Part shown: in pieces, positions 54,688 through 62,503 of the stretch
Layout: every line of letters starts with the position of its first letter
How positions within the stretch are numbered: position 1 is the first letter of the stretch
Assembly (NCBI GenBank): GCA_011390335.1
Contig: JAABSO010000014.1
Coordinates: forward strand, 28,681 to 92,680
Length of the DNA stretch: 64,000 bases
Direction of reading: 5' to 3'
Origin: Desulfotignum sp.
Lineage (GTDB): Bacteria > Desulfobacterota > Desulfobacteria > Desulfobacterales > Desulfobacteraceae
The notes under the pieces: generated by a model
Seen by the model: only the letters and a program-made list of their open reading frames with translations
Told to the model about the DNA's origin: nothing
Databases searched by the model: none
Translations under genes and position numbers: made by a program

Positions 54688-54884
54688 CTGCCTTGATGCA
54701 ATGGATTGTCCTGTGCAGTTTTATATGTTGCAATGTCATATTTATGTTCATGCTCGGCTATACCGCAAATGTCATTGCCCATCAGGGGGTTCTGGATGCA
54801 GGGGTGGCATTTATTCGGAAGCCTTTTTCAATGGCGGACATGACGGAGAAAGTTCGGGAGGTTTTGGATACGGCCTCGGATTAA
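54684..54884 (+). pseudogene. Receiver-domain tail remnant (3)
   Basis: Overlapping the previous stop by four bases (TTGA). The frame reads FMLGYTANVIAHQGVLDAGVAFIRKPFSMADMTEKVREVLD, about 45 codons of a receiver C-terminal half. The closest relative in the window is the tail of the kinase at 40374-42998 (SGYTANVIAHHGVLDPG, QKPFSM). The phospho-acceptor half is missing, so this is a broken remnant. The following 111 bases to the next gene show nothing. Confidence 0.7.
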
Positions 54885-54995
54885 ACTAAAAATCCGTTTG
54901 TCCGATATTAATTTGGTTAAGAAATGGTATTCTCAGGCAAAAATATCAGGCACATCTAAAAAATGCATGCTTCAGACATTTAAAAAGGGCTTAGT

Positions 54996-57900
54996 ATGAC
55001 AATAAAACCTTCCTATGAAGAACTGGAAAGGCGGGTTCAGGAACTGGAAAAAATTGACTCCGAACTCGAATATTTTAAAGAAATGCTGAGGGTTTACGAA
55101 AAAGCCTCCCTCGGTTATCAATCACTGGATGAAAATGGCCATTATATTACTGTCAACCAAAATTGGCTGGATACCCTCGGATATGCCAAAGAAGAGGTCA
55201 TTGGCAAGTCTTTTGCCGATTTTATACACCCTGACTGGCGGCATCATTTCAAAGAAAATTTTCCCCGATTCAAGTCCATTGGTGAAATACTAGGGGCCGA
55301 GTTCGAAATGGTCAAAAAAAATGGGGATCTCATTAAGGTTTCTTTGACCGGGAAGATAAGCAGAGATAAAAAAGGGGATTTTCAGCATACCCACTGTATC
55401 TTTCATGATATTACCGAGCGCACGCGGGCGGAAGAGGCTCTCAAAGAAAAGACACAATTGCTACAGAATATCACGGATAATATGTTCGACCTTGTTTCGT
55501 TGACAGACATGAAAGGTAATTTCACATTTCTTGGCCCTTCCCACAAAATACTGAACTATGATCTTGATTCTTTAATAGGAAAAAATGTTCTGGAATTTGT
55601 TCACCCGGAAGATTTACCCGAAATATCATCCGTATTCAATGATTTCCTATTCAGTCGCGATGATAACCAAAAAGTTGAATACCGATATCGGTGTGCTGAC
55701 GGTACCTATATCTGGTTAGAGACAGTTGGACGATTCATCAAAGATGCCAGAGGAAACCCAAAGGAAATTCTCTTCAGTTCAAGGGATATTACCGGACGGA
55801 AACGCACGGAGAAAGAACTGATTAAAGAAGCAACTCGCCAGCGTATCCTAATGGAAAACTCCAGAGATGGGATTGTTATCCTTGACCAGACAGGAAAGCT
55901 GATCGAGTCCAACCGGCGATTCGCTGACATGCTCGGCTATCCCCCTGAATCAATGTACGAGCTCAATGTGTTTGACTGGGAATTCCATCACCCACCCGAC
56001 CGTTTAATCGAGATGATAAACAGTGTTGATGAAAAGGGGGACTCTTTTGAAACCAGACACCGGCGCAGAGATGGCAGCATTTATGAAGTTGAAATAAGTT
56101 CTAACGCTACATGGTTTGACGGGCAAAAACTAATTTTCTGCATATGCCGGGATATTACCAACCGTAAACAGGCAGAGCAGGCATTAGCTGAAAGTGAAAC
56201 CCGTTACAAAGCACTCCATAATGCTTCTTTCGGAGGGATTACCATCCATGACCAAGGGATTATACTGGAATGTAACCAGGGTCTTATCGAGATGACCGGC
56301 TACCAATATTCAGAGCTTATTGGAATGGACGGGCTTTTGCTGATATCAGAGAGATCCCGTGAAGCCGTAATGAATAATATCCGGTCTGGTTATGAAAAAC
56401 CTTACGAAGCTTTCGGATTGCGCAAAAACGGAGAAGAGTTCCCTATACGTCTGGAAGCCCGCAACGTGCCGTATAAGGGAAAACAGGTTCGAACCGTTGA
56501 ATTCAGGGACATCACTGAGCGTAAAAAGGCGGAAAAAGAACTGATTGGGTTAAAGAGAAGGAATCAAGCATTGTTGGACTACTCGCCAGTGTGCCATAAA
56601 ATAGTGGATCTTGATTTCAATCTGCAATACATGAGCGCAAGTGGATTTAGAATGCTTAAGTTTGATGACAATGCGCAGATTTATGGAAAACCCTACCCGT
56701 TTGCATTTTTTTCCTCAACTTTTCAAAATGAAATGATACAGAATCTGAAAAAAGTGAAAAAAACCGGCAACCCAATCACGATAGAGGCATTGGCCAAAGA
56801 TATTGAAGGAAATGGTATATGGCTTGAATCCGCTCTAATACCAGTTTTTGATGACAATGGAAAAATTGAATACCTAACGGTCGTGTCTGCCGATACCACT
56901 CGGCGCAAAGAGGATGAGAAGGAAAAAGAACGTCTTGAGAGGCAGCTGCAACAGACGCAGAAAATGGAATCCATCGGTTCCCTGGCCGGGGGCATTGCCC
57001 ATGATTTCAACAACCTTCTGTTTCCCATTGTGGGACTGTCGGAAATGATGCTGGATGATTTTCCTTCCGACTCCCCGGAACATCATAATCTGTATGAAAT
57101 CTTCAAGGCGGGCAAAAGAGGACGGGAACTGATCCAGCAGATCCTTTCCTTCAGCCGGCAATCAGAATACCAGCGCATACCGGTCCATATCCAGAAAATA
57201 CTCAAAGAGGTGTTGAAGCTCTGCCGCGCCACCATTCCGGCGGATATCACAATTACCCGGGACATCCAGACGGACTGCGCTCCGGTCATGGCAGACCCCA
57301 CCCAGATCCACCAGATCGCCATGAACCTGATCACCAATGCCTATCATGCTGTCGAATCCACCGGGGGGACCATAACAGTTCAGCTCAAAGGGACAGATTT
57401 CATTTACGCGCATGACCCTGCCCTTCATGTGATATCCGGCCGTTATGCAGTTCTGTCGGTATCTGATACCGGCACCGGCATCGACCCTGTTGTCATGAAT
57501 AAGATTTTTGACCCCTATTTCACGACCAAGAAAAAAGGAAAGGGCACCGGCCTCGGCCTGGCAACGGTATACGGCATCGTCAAAGCCCATGGCGGGGACA
57601 TCAAGGTTCACAGTGAGGTGGGAAAAGGGTCTTGCTTTCATGTTTGCCTGCCGGTGTTGGAAAAATCCGCGGATGTTGTACCGGAAAAACAACAGCAACC
57701 GCTTCCCACAGGCACGGAACATATCCTGCTGGTGGATGATGAAGCTCCGATTGTTCACATGGAACAACAGATGCTTGAACGACTGGGGTATCGCATTACC
57801 TGCTTTTCCAGCAGCGTTGATGCATTGGCAGCATTCAGAACCGATCCATCCTGCTTTGATATGATCATAACCGATATGAATATGCCGAATTTAAACGGCA

Positions 57901-58088
57901 TGCTGCTTGCAGAACAGCTGACTGCCATCAGATCCGATATCCCTGTAATCATCTGTACCGGGTTCAGTGAAAGGATCAACAAAGAAAATGCCGCAGCAAA
58001 GGGGGTAAAGGGACTTTTGATGAAACCTTTGGTGATGAAGGATCTTGCCCAGAAAGTACGGGAAGTATTAGATACAATGAAAGAATAG
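54996..58088 (+). CDS. Five-PAS hybrid histidine kinase
   Basis: 1030 residues, starting MTIKPSYEELERRVQELEKI. Five PAS domains (about 25-145, 150-270, 280-400, 405-520 and 525-640), HisKA with GSLAGGIAHDFNNLLFPIVG near 665, ATPase ([28 protein letters not shown]), receiver at about 905-1030 (LLVDDEAP; ITDMNMPNLNG; LMKPLVM). No membrane span. The first two-thirds are clearly AT-richer than the kinase and receiver part, as if a foreign sensor half was joined to a resident kinase core. Confidence 0.9.
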   Translation: MTIKPSYEELERRVQELEKIDSELEYFKEMLRVYEKASLGYQSLDENGHYITVNQNWLDTLGYAKEEVIGKSFADFIHPDWRHHFKENFPRFKSIGEILGAEFEMVKKNGDLIKVSLTGKISRDKKGDFQHTHCIFHDITERTRAEEALKEKTQLLQNITDNMFDLVSLTDMKGNFTFLGPSHKILNYDLDSLIGKNVLEFVHPEDLPEISSVFNDFLFSRDDNQKVEYRYRCADGTYIWLETVGRFIKDARGNPKEILFSSRDITGRKRTEKELIKEATRQRILMENSRDGIVILDQTGKLIESNRRFADMLGYPPESMYELNVFDWEFHHPPDRLIEMINSVDEKGDSFETRHRRRDGSIYEVEISSNATWFDGQKLIFCICRDITNRKQAEQALAESETRYKALHNASFGGITIHDQGIILECNQGLIEMTGYQYSELIGMDGLLLISERSREAVMNNIRSGYEKPYEAFGLRKNGEEFPIRLEARNVPYKGKQVRTVEFRDITERKKAEKELIGLKRRNQALLDYSPVCHKIVDLDFNLQYMSASGFRMLKFDDNAQIYGKPYPFAFFSSTFQNEMIQNLKKVKKTGNPITIEALAKDIEGNGIWLESALIPVFDDNGKIEYLTVVSADTTRRKEDEKEKERLERQLQQTQKMESIGSLAGGIAHDFNNLLFPIVGLSEMMLDDFPSDSPEHHNLYEIFKAGKRGRELIQQILSFSRQSEYQRIPVHIQKILKEVLKLCRATIPADITITRDIQTDCAPVMADPTQIHQIAMNLITNAYHAVESTGGTITVQLKGTDFIYAHDPALHVISGRYAVLSVSDTGTGIDPVVMNKIFDPYFTTKKKGKGTGLGLATVYGIVKAHGGDIKVHSEVGKGSCFHVCLPVLEKSADVVPEKQQQPLPTGTEHILLVDDEAPIVHMEQQMLERLGYRITCFSSSVDALAAFRTDPSCFDMIITDMNMPNLNGMLLAEQLTAIRSDIPVIICTGFSERINKENAAAKGVKGLLMKPLVMKDLAQKVREVLDTMKE

Positions 58089-58302
58089 ATTTGAGTAATG
58101 ACATCCAAAAATTCCTGGGTTAAGGATAATTATCGACCCGATGGTGGATAATTCATAGGATCTGAAACTTTAGGATACCGATATAAAATGCACAACGTAA
58201 CAGGCAGGCAATTATTGTTTTGAAAGATGCAAGTGAGCATAAGTTTTTGAGAAACTGGATGTCATGTTTTCACATTTCCGGCAAACCAAGTAGAGGCTGA
58301 AC

Positions 58303-59367
58303 ATGTTAAAAAATAGCGAACAAAACTTTGTGAGGATAGAAAAAAATATAATCAGATTCTATTTTTATATCGGTTCCGTATCGGGAATCATTCTACTCGC
58401 TGTGGCACTTTCATTAATTTACACAAATAGTTTGAACCAAGAATACTCTGATAAAATTGAGCAATTATCGACATCTATCATAAATGAAAAAAAATGGTTT
58501 CTGCGTAACTCAGTTGAACGGACAATATACTATATTCAACAAGAAAGGGCTCAGGTCATTCACGAATATGCTTCGAAGGATCTGACAAAAGAACAGATAG
58601 AATCTGAAAGCATAGCGCGTATCAGCAAATATATCCGGGAGATGCGTCTTATTGATGATGGCTACGTATGGGTCAATCGTATCGTTGATTATAAGGGTGG
58701 TGACAACTATGCGGTACGCCAGATCCATCCCAATCTTCCCGATACCGAAGGTACGTGGCTCTCTACCAATACTATGGATATTAAGGGTGGTCGCCCTTAC
58801 GAGGAGGAACTGAACGGCATTAAAAAGAATGGAGAGTTGTATTTCGAATATTATTTCAAAAAAATGAATTCAGAAAAAATTGCACATAAAATGACCTTTG
58901 CCAAGCTTTACAAGCCATATGATTGGGTAGTTGCAACTGGTGTTTATCTTGATGATGTGGATCAGCTTATTGAGAAAGAAACCCGAAAGATGCAAAAGAC
59001 ACATAACAGGCAAAGGCTTCGTTCGTTTTCGATTGCAATGTTTGCTTCTCTAATAGCAATTGTGGTTATAGTGTTTTTTGAAAAGCAGATTGGTCGTTTA
59101 ATATCATCCTATGAGAATAGAATTGAAAAATATACAAACAGTTTAGTAGAGCAGAAAGAAAAAGCGGAAAAAGCATTAAAAGAAGTAAAGCAATTGAAAG
59201 GAATGCTCCCCATCTGTTCACATTGTAAGAAAATTCGTGATGACAAAGGGTATTGGAATCAAATTGAAAAATATATCCATGAGCATTCGGACGTCAAATT
59301 CAGTCATGGTATATGCCAGGAATGTGCCAAAGAGCATTATCCTGACCTCGACATTTATGAAGATTGA
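58303..59367 (+). CDS. Membrane Cache-domain sensor with C-terminal Cys4/His module
   Basis: 354 residues. First span FYFYIGSVSGIILLAVALSLIY near 22; extracytoplasmic sCache-type sensor of about 190 residues (IDDGYVWVNRIVDYKGGDNYAVRQIHPNLPDTEGTW; YFKKMNSEKIAHKMTFAK; WVVATGVYLDDVDQ); second span IAMFASLIAIVVIVFF near 245; coiled coil; then GMLPICSHCKKIRDD ... FSHGICQECAKEHYP. This is a chemoreceptor-like layout with the module in place of an MCP signalling domain or kinase, so the module must receive a transmembrane signal. Base composition is AT-rich against the neighbours. The 214-base gap before it shows no gene. Confidence 0.85.
   Translation: MLKNSEQNFVRIEKNIIRFYFYIGSVSGIILLAVALSLIYTNSLNQEYSDKIEQLSTSIINEKKWFLRNSVERTIYYIQQERAQVIHEYASKDLTKEQIESESIARISKYIREMRLIDDGYVWVNRIVDYKGGDNYAVRQIHPNLPDTEGTWLSTNTMDIKGGRPYEEELNGIKKNGELYFEYYFKKMNSEKIAHKMTFAKLYKPYDWVVATGVYLDDVDQLIEKETRKMQKTHNRQRLRSFSIAMFASLIAIVVIVFFEKQIGRLISSYENRIEKYTNSLVEQKEKAEKALKEVKQLKGMLPICSHCKKIRDDKGYWNQIEKYIHEHSDVKFSHGICQECAKEHYPDLDIYED
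59194..59364 (+). other. Cys4/His C-terminal module, copy 4
   Basis: Encodes PICSHCKKIRDDKGYWNQ ... KFSHGICQECAKEHYP and ends DIYED, like copy 3 (DLYED). It is attached directly to a transmembrane sensor through a coiled coil. The 248 bases after the stop, up to cheD, hold no gene that I recognise. Confidence 0.8.
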
Positions 59368-59615
59368 ATGGATTTGTGTTTTGGTAAATCCGAAAACAGG
59401 GTTTTCAGCTGTGAAAAATTGGTGCATTGAACATTTATGCGTGTTCTGACAGCAAGACAAAGCTCTGTGTGACGCCGATGGATTCTCAAAGATTGGGGGT
59501 TGATACTGGCGTCGGACGGTTATCTTGCAGCATGTTGTCAGCATTGATTTCAAAGAATGAAAAATGATATTCCAGGAGATAGAGATGAATTCATCAACGA
59601 ATCAAAGAGGGTTAT

Positions 59616-60128
59616 ATGGTTGCGGATAATCATTTCAATGAAGATTCACTGACCACCCATTACCTTTTAGAACCCGGATATATCATAGTGCCAGACCATT
59701 CCGTCTGTATATCTACGGTTATAGGGTCTGGTGTCTCGATTTGTATTTTTGACAGGGAAAAAAGGATCGGTGGAATGAATCATTTTATTTTCCCCTATAC
59801 TGCCACAAGAGGGAAAACCACTGCATTGTATGGCAATATTGCGACAATTACCCTTCTGAAAATGATGCTGACCCGGGGATCTTTAATTAAATCCCTTGAT
59901 GCACAAATATATGGGGGGGCATATCATCCTGAAAAAAACAATAAAGATGTTGGCATGGAAAATATTGAAATTGCCAGGAAGATCCTTTTAAAAAATCAGA
60001 TACCGATCACTTCCCAGGATGTTGGTGGGGAAAAGGGCAGAAAAGTGATTTTCAATACAAACATCAATGAAGTGGCCATTTTAAAGGTCGACAGACTGAG
60101 AGACAAGGACTGGTACCCCTACCAATGA
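59616..60128 (+). CDS. cheD: CheD-like chemoreceptor deamidase homologue lacking the catalytic Cys
   Basis: 170 residues; GAGGG precedes the ATG. CheD fold: VPDHSVCISTVIGSGVSICIFDREKRIGGMNHFIFPY near 24-60, then YGNIATITLLKMMLTRG, QIYGGAYH and NIEIARKILLKNQIPI. Active CheD has Cys in a GSCV motif with a Thr and a His. Here GSG replaces GSC while the His (MNHF) and a Thr remain. It is therefore probably not a deamidase but may still bind CheC- or MCP-like partners. It overlaps the GGDEF gene by four bases. Confidence 0.82.
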   Translation: MVADNHFNEDSLTTHYLLEPGYIIVPDHSVCISTVIGSGVSICIFDREKRIGGMNHFIFPYTATRGKTTALYGNIATITLLKMMLTRGSLIKSLDAQIYGGAYHPEKNNKDVGMENIEIARKILLKNQIPITSQDVGGEKGRKVIFNTNINEVAILKVDRLRDKDWYPYQ

Positions 60129-61162
60129 GGTGCAACAGAACAGCTCTGCTGGAAAAAGAGATACAGTCAGCCCAAAAAAAGCTGTCTGAATATGCCATGG
60201 CGTTTGATCTGTTGACAAGGATCGCCCATTCATTTACGGAACAGGAAGCCATTGAGAGCATCCTTGCGGTATTTGATCAGCTTTTTTCTCCTGAAACACT
60301 TGTTTTTGTCTCTTTGTCCCATAACCAGCCTGACAGAGTATATGCATTATCGCCGTTGCCCGAAGACAATCAGGCCATAAAAGAAAGATTGCGGAGCTTT
60401 GCACAGGAACATGCCTGGACAGCTTCAAAAAAAGGATTTCAGGTCATGATCCGCCACAAGGACAAGGACCTGGGGGTGCTTGAAGTCGACCATGTAAAAT
60501 TCCCACAGGAAAAGGACCGGTACCTCAATCTTACCTTGTCCATGATCGAGGTCTGCGGCCTGGCCATTGAAAATGCCAGACGCTACCAGAAAATAAAAGA
60601 CACGGAAAACAAGCTGAGAAATGAAAAGGAAAAAATCAGGCATCTTGCCATTACGGACAATTTGACAGGCTGCTACAACAGGCTTTATATCTCGGAGAAC
60701 CTCGACAGGGAGGTGAGCCGTTCATTGCGGTATAAACGCAGCCTGTCATTGGCAATGTTCGATATTGATCAGTTCAAAATTGTGAATGACACCTACGGTC
60801 ATCAATGCGGTGACAAGATACTGGTGAAACTGATAAACAGGGTAATATCCAACACGCGGGAAAAAGTGGACTGGCTTGCCAGGTACGGGGGCGACGAATT
60901 TCTTCTGGTGATGCCTGAGGTTGATGAAAAACAGGCTTTTCATACCTGCCAAAGGATAAGAAAAATTGTAGAAGAAATGCAGATAGGATGGGAGGACAGT
61001 GTGATTCTCATCACCGCGAGTTTTGGTTTAACCGGGTTCAATCCCGCAAAAGCGGCCATTTCGGTTAATGCGGAACAGCTCATAAAAGCCGCAGACGAAG
61101 CTCTTTACAAAGCGAAGCAAACGGGTAGAAACAGGGTAGCGGCAAACTTTATAAAAAGCTAA
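60125..61162 (+). CDS. GAF-GGDEF diguanylate cyclase
   Basis: 345 residues, ATGA overlap with cheD. GAF part (residues 4-170) nearly identical to the protein at 49855. GGDEF domain from about 175 (HLAITDNLTGCYNRLYISENL) with intact active site RYGGDEFLLVMPEVDE near 260, DIDQFKIVNDTYGHQCGD near 216 and ADEALYKAKQTGRNRV at the end. It should make cyclic di-GMP. No RxxD product-inhibition site is visible five residues before GGDEF (KVDWLARYGGDEF). It is grouped with cheD, and cheW and an MCP lie downstream. Confidence 0.92.
   Translation: MRCNRTALLEKEIQSAQKKLSEYAMAFDLLTRIAHSFTEQEAIESILAVFDQLFSPETLVFVSLSHNQPDRVYALSPLPEDNQAIKERLRSFAQEHAWTASKKGFQVMIRHKDKDLGVLEVDHVKFPQEKDRYLNLTLSMIEVCGLAIENARRYQKIKDTENKLRNEKEKIRHLAITDNLTGCYNRLYISENLDREVSRSLRYKRSLSLAMFDIDQFKIVNDTYGHQCGDKILVKLINRVISNTREKVDWLARYGGDEFLLVMPEVDEKQAFHTCQRIRKIVEEMQIGWEDSVILITASFGLTGFNPAKAAISVNAEQLIKAADEALYKAKQTGRNRVAANFIKS
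60134..60634 (+). repeat. 501-bp near-identical repeat, copy B (GAF segment)
   Basis: Partner of 49888-50388. It begins nine bases after the start codon, just behind the cheD stop, and ends where the GGDEF linker begins (KEKIRHLAITDN). Because copy A keeps its own longer leader, the segment probably moved or was converted into this place. Confidence 0.92.
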
Positions 61163-61212
61163 AAAACCGATTATGTGATCGCGGAGCCGGATGCAGACAA
61201 TTCTTAGCGCAA

Positions 61213-61338
61213 TGTCATATTTTTGCGATTGTCTTATTTTTATGACACACCCGTCTTTTCTTCTGTAAGTCCTTTCAAACAAGCTTTCCAAATATTTATT
61301 CTCCTATATTGAAAAAAATTGTCATATTTTTATGACAA
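61213..61338 (+). promoter_or_regulatory. Upstream activator-like inverted repeats (TTGTCATA-N4-TATGACAA)
   Basis: Site C is a perfect repeat: TTGTCATA (61319-61326), TTTT, TATGACAA (61331-61338). Site B (61229-61248) reads TTGTCTTA-TTTT-TATGACAC. Site A (61213-61230) keeps only the left half, TGTCATA-TTTT. B and C are 90 bases apart; C lies about 75 bases before the -24 element at 61404. Enhancer sites of NtrC-family activators have this placing. The rest of the 322-base gap has no gene. Confidence 0.55.
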
Positions 61339-61403
61339 AGAGAACTGATACGTCTTTTTCTTTAACCATTTGAAATATAAATATAATTAAATTTTTCTCA
61401 TGC

Positions 61404-61419
61404 TGGCATGAAACTTGAT
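61404..61419 (+). promoter_or_regulatory. Candidate sigma54 promoter of the cheW-MCP operon
   Basis: TGGCATG (61404-61410), four bases, TTGAT (61415-61419). GG and the -12 dinucleotide are ten bases apart as required. The -12 element reads GA instead of the consensus GC. It stands 66 bases before the first gene of the operon. Confidence 0.5.
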
Positions 61420-61484
61420 TTATTTGTGGTGACTGAATGACGTTGCTTGTTTAAACCAGGTTACCAAAATGTACCAGAGAGCAG

Positions 61485-61865
61485 ATGAGAAAATTAATTT
61501 TATACGTGGACCGGGATTCAGGCGAAAAAGGCAGATTTTTTTTGAAAATCATCCAGAAGAGAATGCCCGGTATTAAAATGCATATTTGCCGAACGGTTGA
61601 TACCTGTGTCACGGAAGTCAACCGGACAAAACCATATATGGAAAGTCCCATTATCGTCCTGTTTACAGATAATGAAGACCGCCTGGATGATCTGTATGAA
61701 AAAAAACAGATCATCCAGGACAAAAAAATCGTGATGGTGCTGCCCAGAGAAAAAAAACGGGACAATTCAGCGATAGTCCACAGATTTTTTCCCAGGTATT
61801 TCACCTATATGGATGACCAGTACGACGATCTGTGTGATGTTTTACATAAAATGATTGTGCAGTAA
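61485..61865 (+). CDS. Small receiver-like protein of unknown function
   Basis: 126 residues, first gene after the sigma54-like promoter. MRKLILYVDRDSGEKGRFFLKIIQ looks like the first strand and helix of a receiver, and PIIVLFTDNEDRLDDL and KKIVMVLPREKKRD could be strands 3 and 4. The normal acidic pocket and phospho-acceptor context are not convincing, so it may be a pseudo-receiver. Followed by cheW and an MCP gene; a chemotaxis-linked role is inferred from position. Confidence 0.6.
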   Translation: MRKLILYVDRDSGEKGRFFLKIIQKRMPGIKMHICRTVDTCVTEVNRTKPYMESPIIVLFTDNEDRLDDLYEKKQIIQDKKIVMVLPREKKRDNSAIVHRFFPRYFTYMDDQYDDLCDVLHKMIVQ

Positions 61866-61906
61866 AATTTATGGAGAAACCAGATGACAAAAAAGAGGAG
61901 AACGAC

Positions 61907-62416
61907 ATGGGTGACGTACAAGAAACATTAAACCAGGCGGTTCAGTCCACCACGCTGAAGACGGGCAAATACCTGACCTTCACCCTGGCGGATGAAGAAT
62001 ACGGCATCGGTATTCTCAAGGTTAAAGAAATCATCGGCATGATGGCCATTACCTCGGTGCCCAGGACCCCGGATTTTGTGAAAGGGGTGATCAATCTGCG
62101 GGGAAAGGTCATACCTGTCATTGATCTACGGCTCAAATTCGGGATGGCACCCATTCCCTATACAGACCGTACCTGCATCATTGTAGTGGAAATCGATTTT
62201 GATGACATGACCATCCAGATCGGCATTGTGGTGGATGCAGTGTCTGAAGTCCTCAACATCAAAGAAGAGGAAATTGAAAATGCCCCCTCATTCGGCACAA
62301 GTCTTAACACGGATTATATCCTGGGGATGGCCAAAATTGACAAAGGGGTGAAAATTCTTCTGGATATTGACAGGGTCTTGAGTGCAAAGGAGATTCAGCT
62401 GCTGGGGGAAAGGTGA
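61907..62416 (+). CDS. cheW: Chemotaxis coupling protein CheW
   Basis: 169 residues from ATG 61907 (GAGGAGA seven bases upstream); an ATG at 61871 is in frame but lacks such a site. CheW fold: YLTFTLADEEYGIGILKVKEIIGM near 21-44, VPRTPDFVKGVINLRGKVIPVIDLRLKFGM near 52-81 and IGIVVDAVSEVLNI near 105. It couples MCPs to CheA; no cheA lies in the window. The gene is followed by a fragment of a second CheW. Confidence 0.93.
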   Translation: MGDVQETLNQAVQSTTLKTGKYLTFTLADEEYGIGILKVKEIIGMMAITSVPRTPDFVKGVINLRGKVIPVIDLRLKFGMAPIPYTDRTCIIVVEIDFDDMTIQIGIVVDAVSEVLNIKEEEIENAPSFGTSLNTDYILGMAKIDKGVKILLDIDRVLSAKEIQLLGER

Positions 62417-62457
62417 TCCCCATTACAGATCTGCAGCTGAAGTTCGGCATAAAAATG
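62407..62457 (+). pseudogene. CheW fragment
   Basis: In a second frame overlapping the last ten bases of cheW, 17 codons read GKVIPITDLQLKFGIKM. This corresponds to GKVIPVIDLRLKFGM inside cheW itself but differs at several positions, so it derives from a CheW paralogue. It cannot be a gene and is likely a recombination scar. The MCP ribosome-binding site follows at 62491-62496. Confidence 0.6.
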
Positions 62458-62503
62458 ATTGCGTCTGCACCGGTAATAAAAAAAGAGCAAAAGGAGAAAA
62501 ACA

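Noticed and set aside
58089..58302. Possible small gene or regulatory RNA before the Cache sensor
   Set aside because: The stretch has short open frames and an imperfect GGATAATT repeat, but no ribosome-binding site, terminator or recognisable motif.
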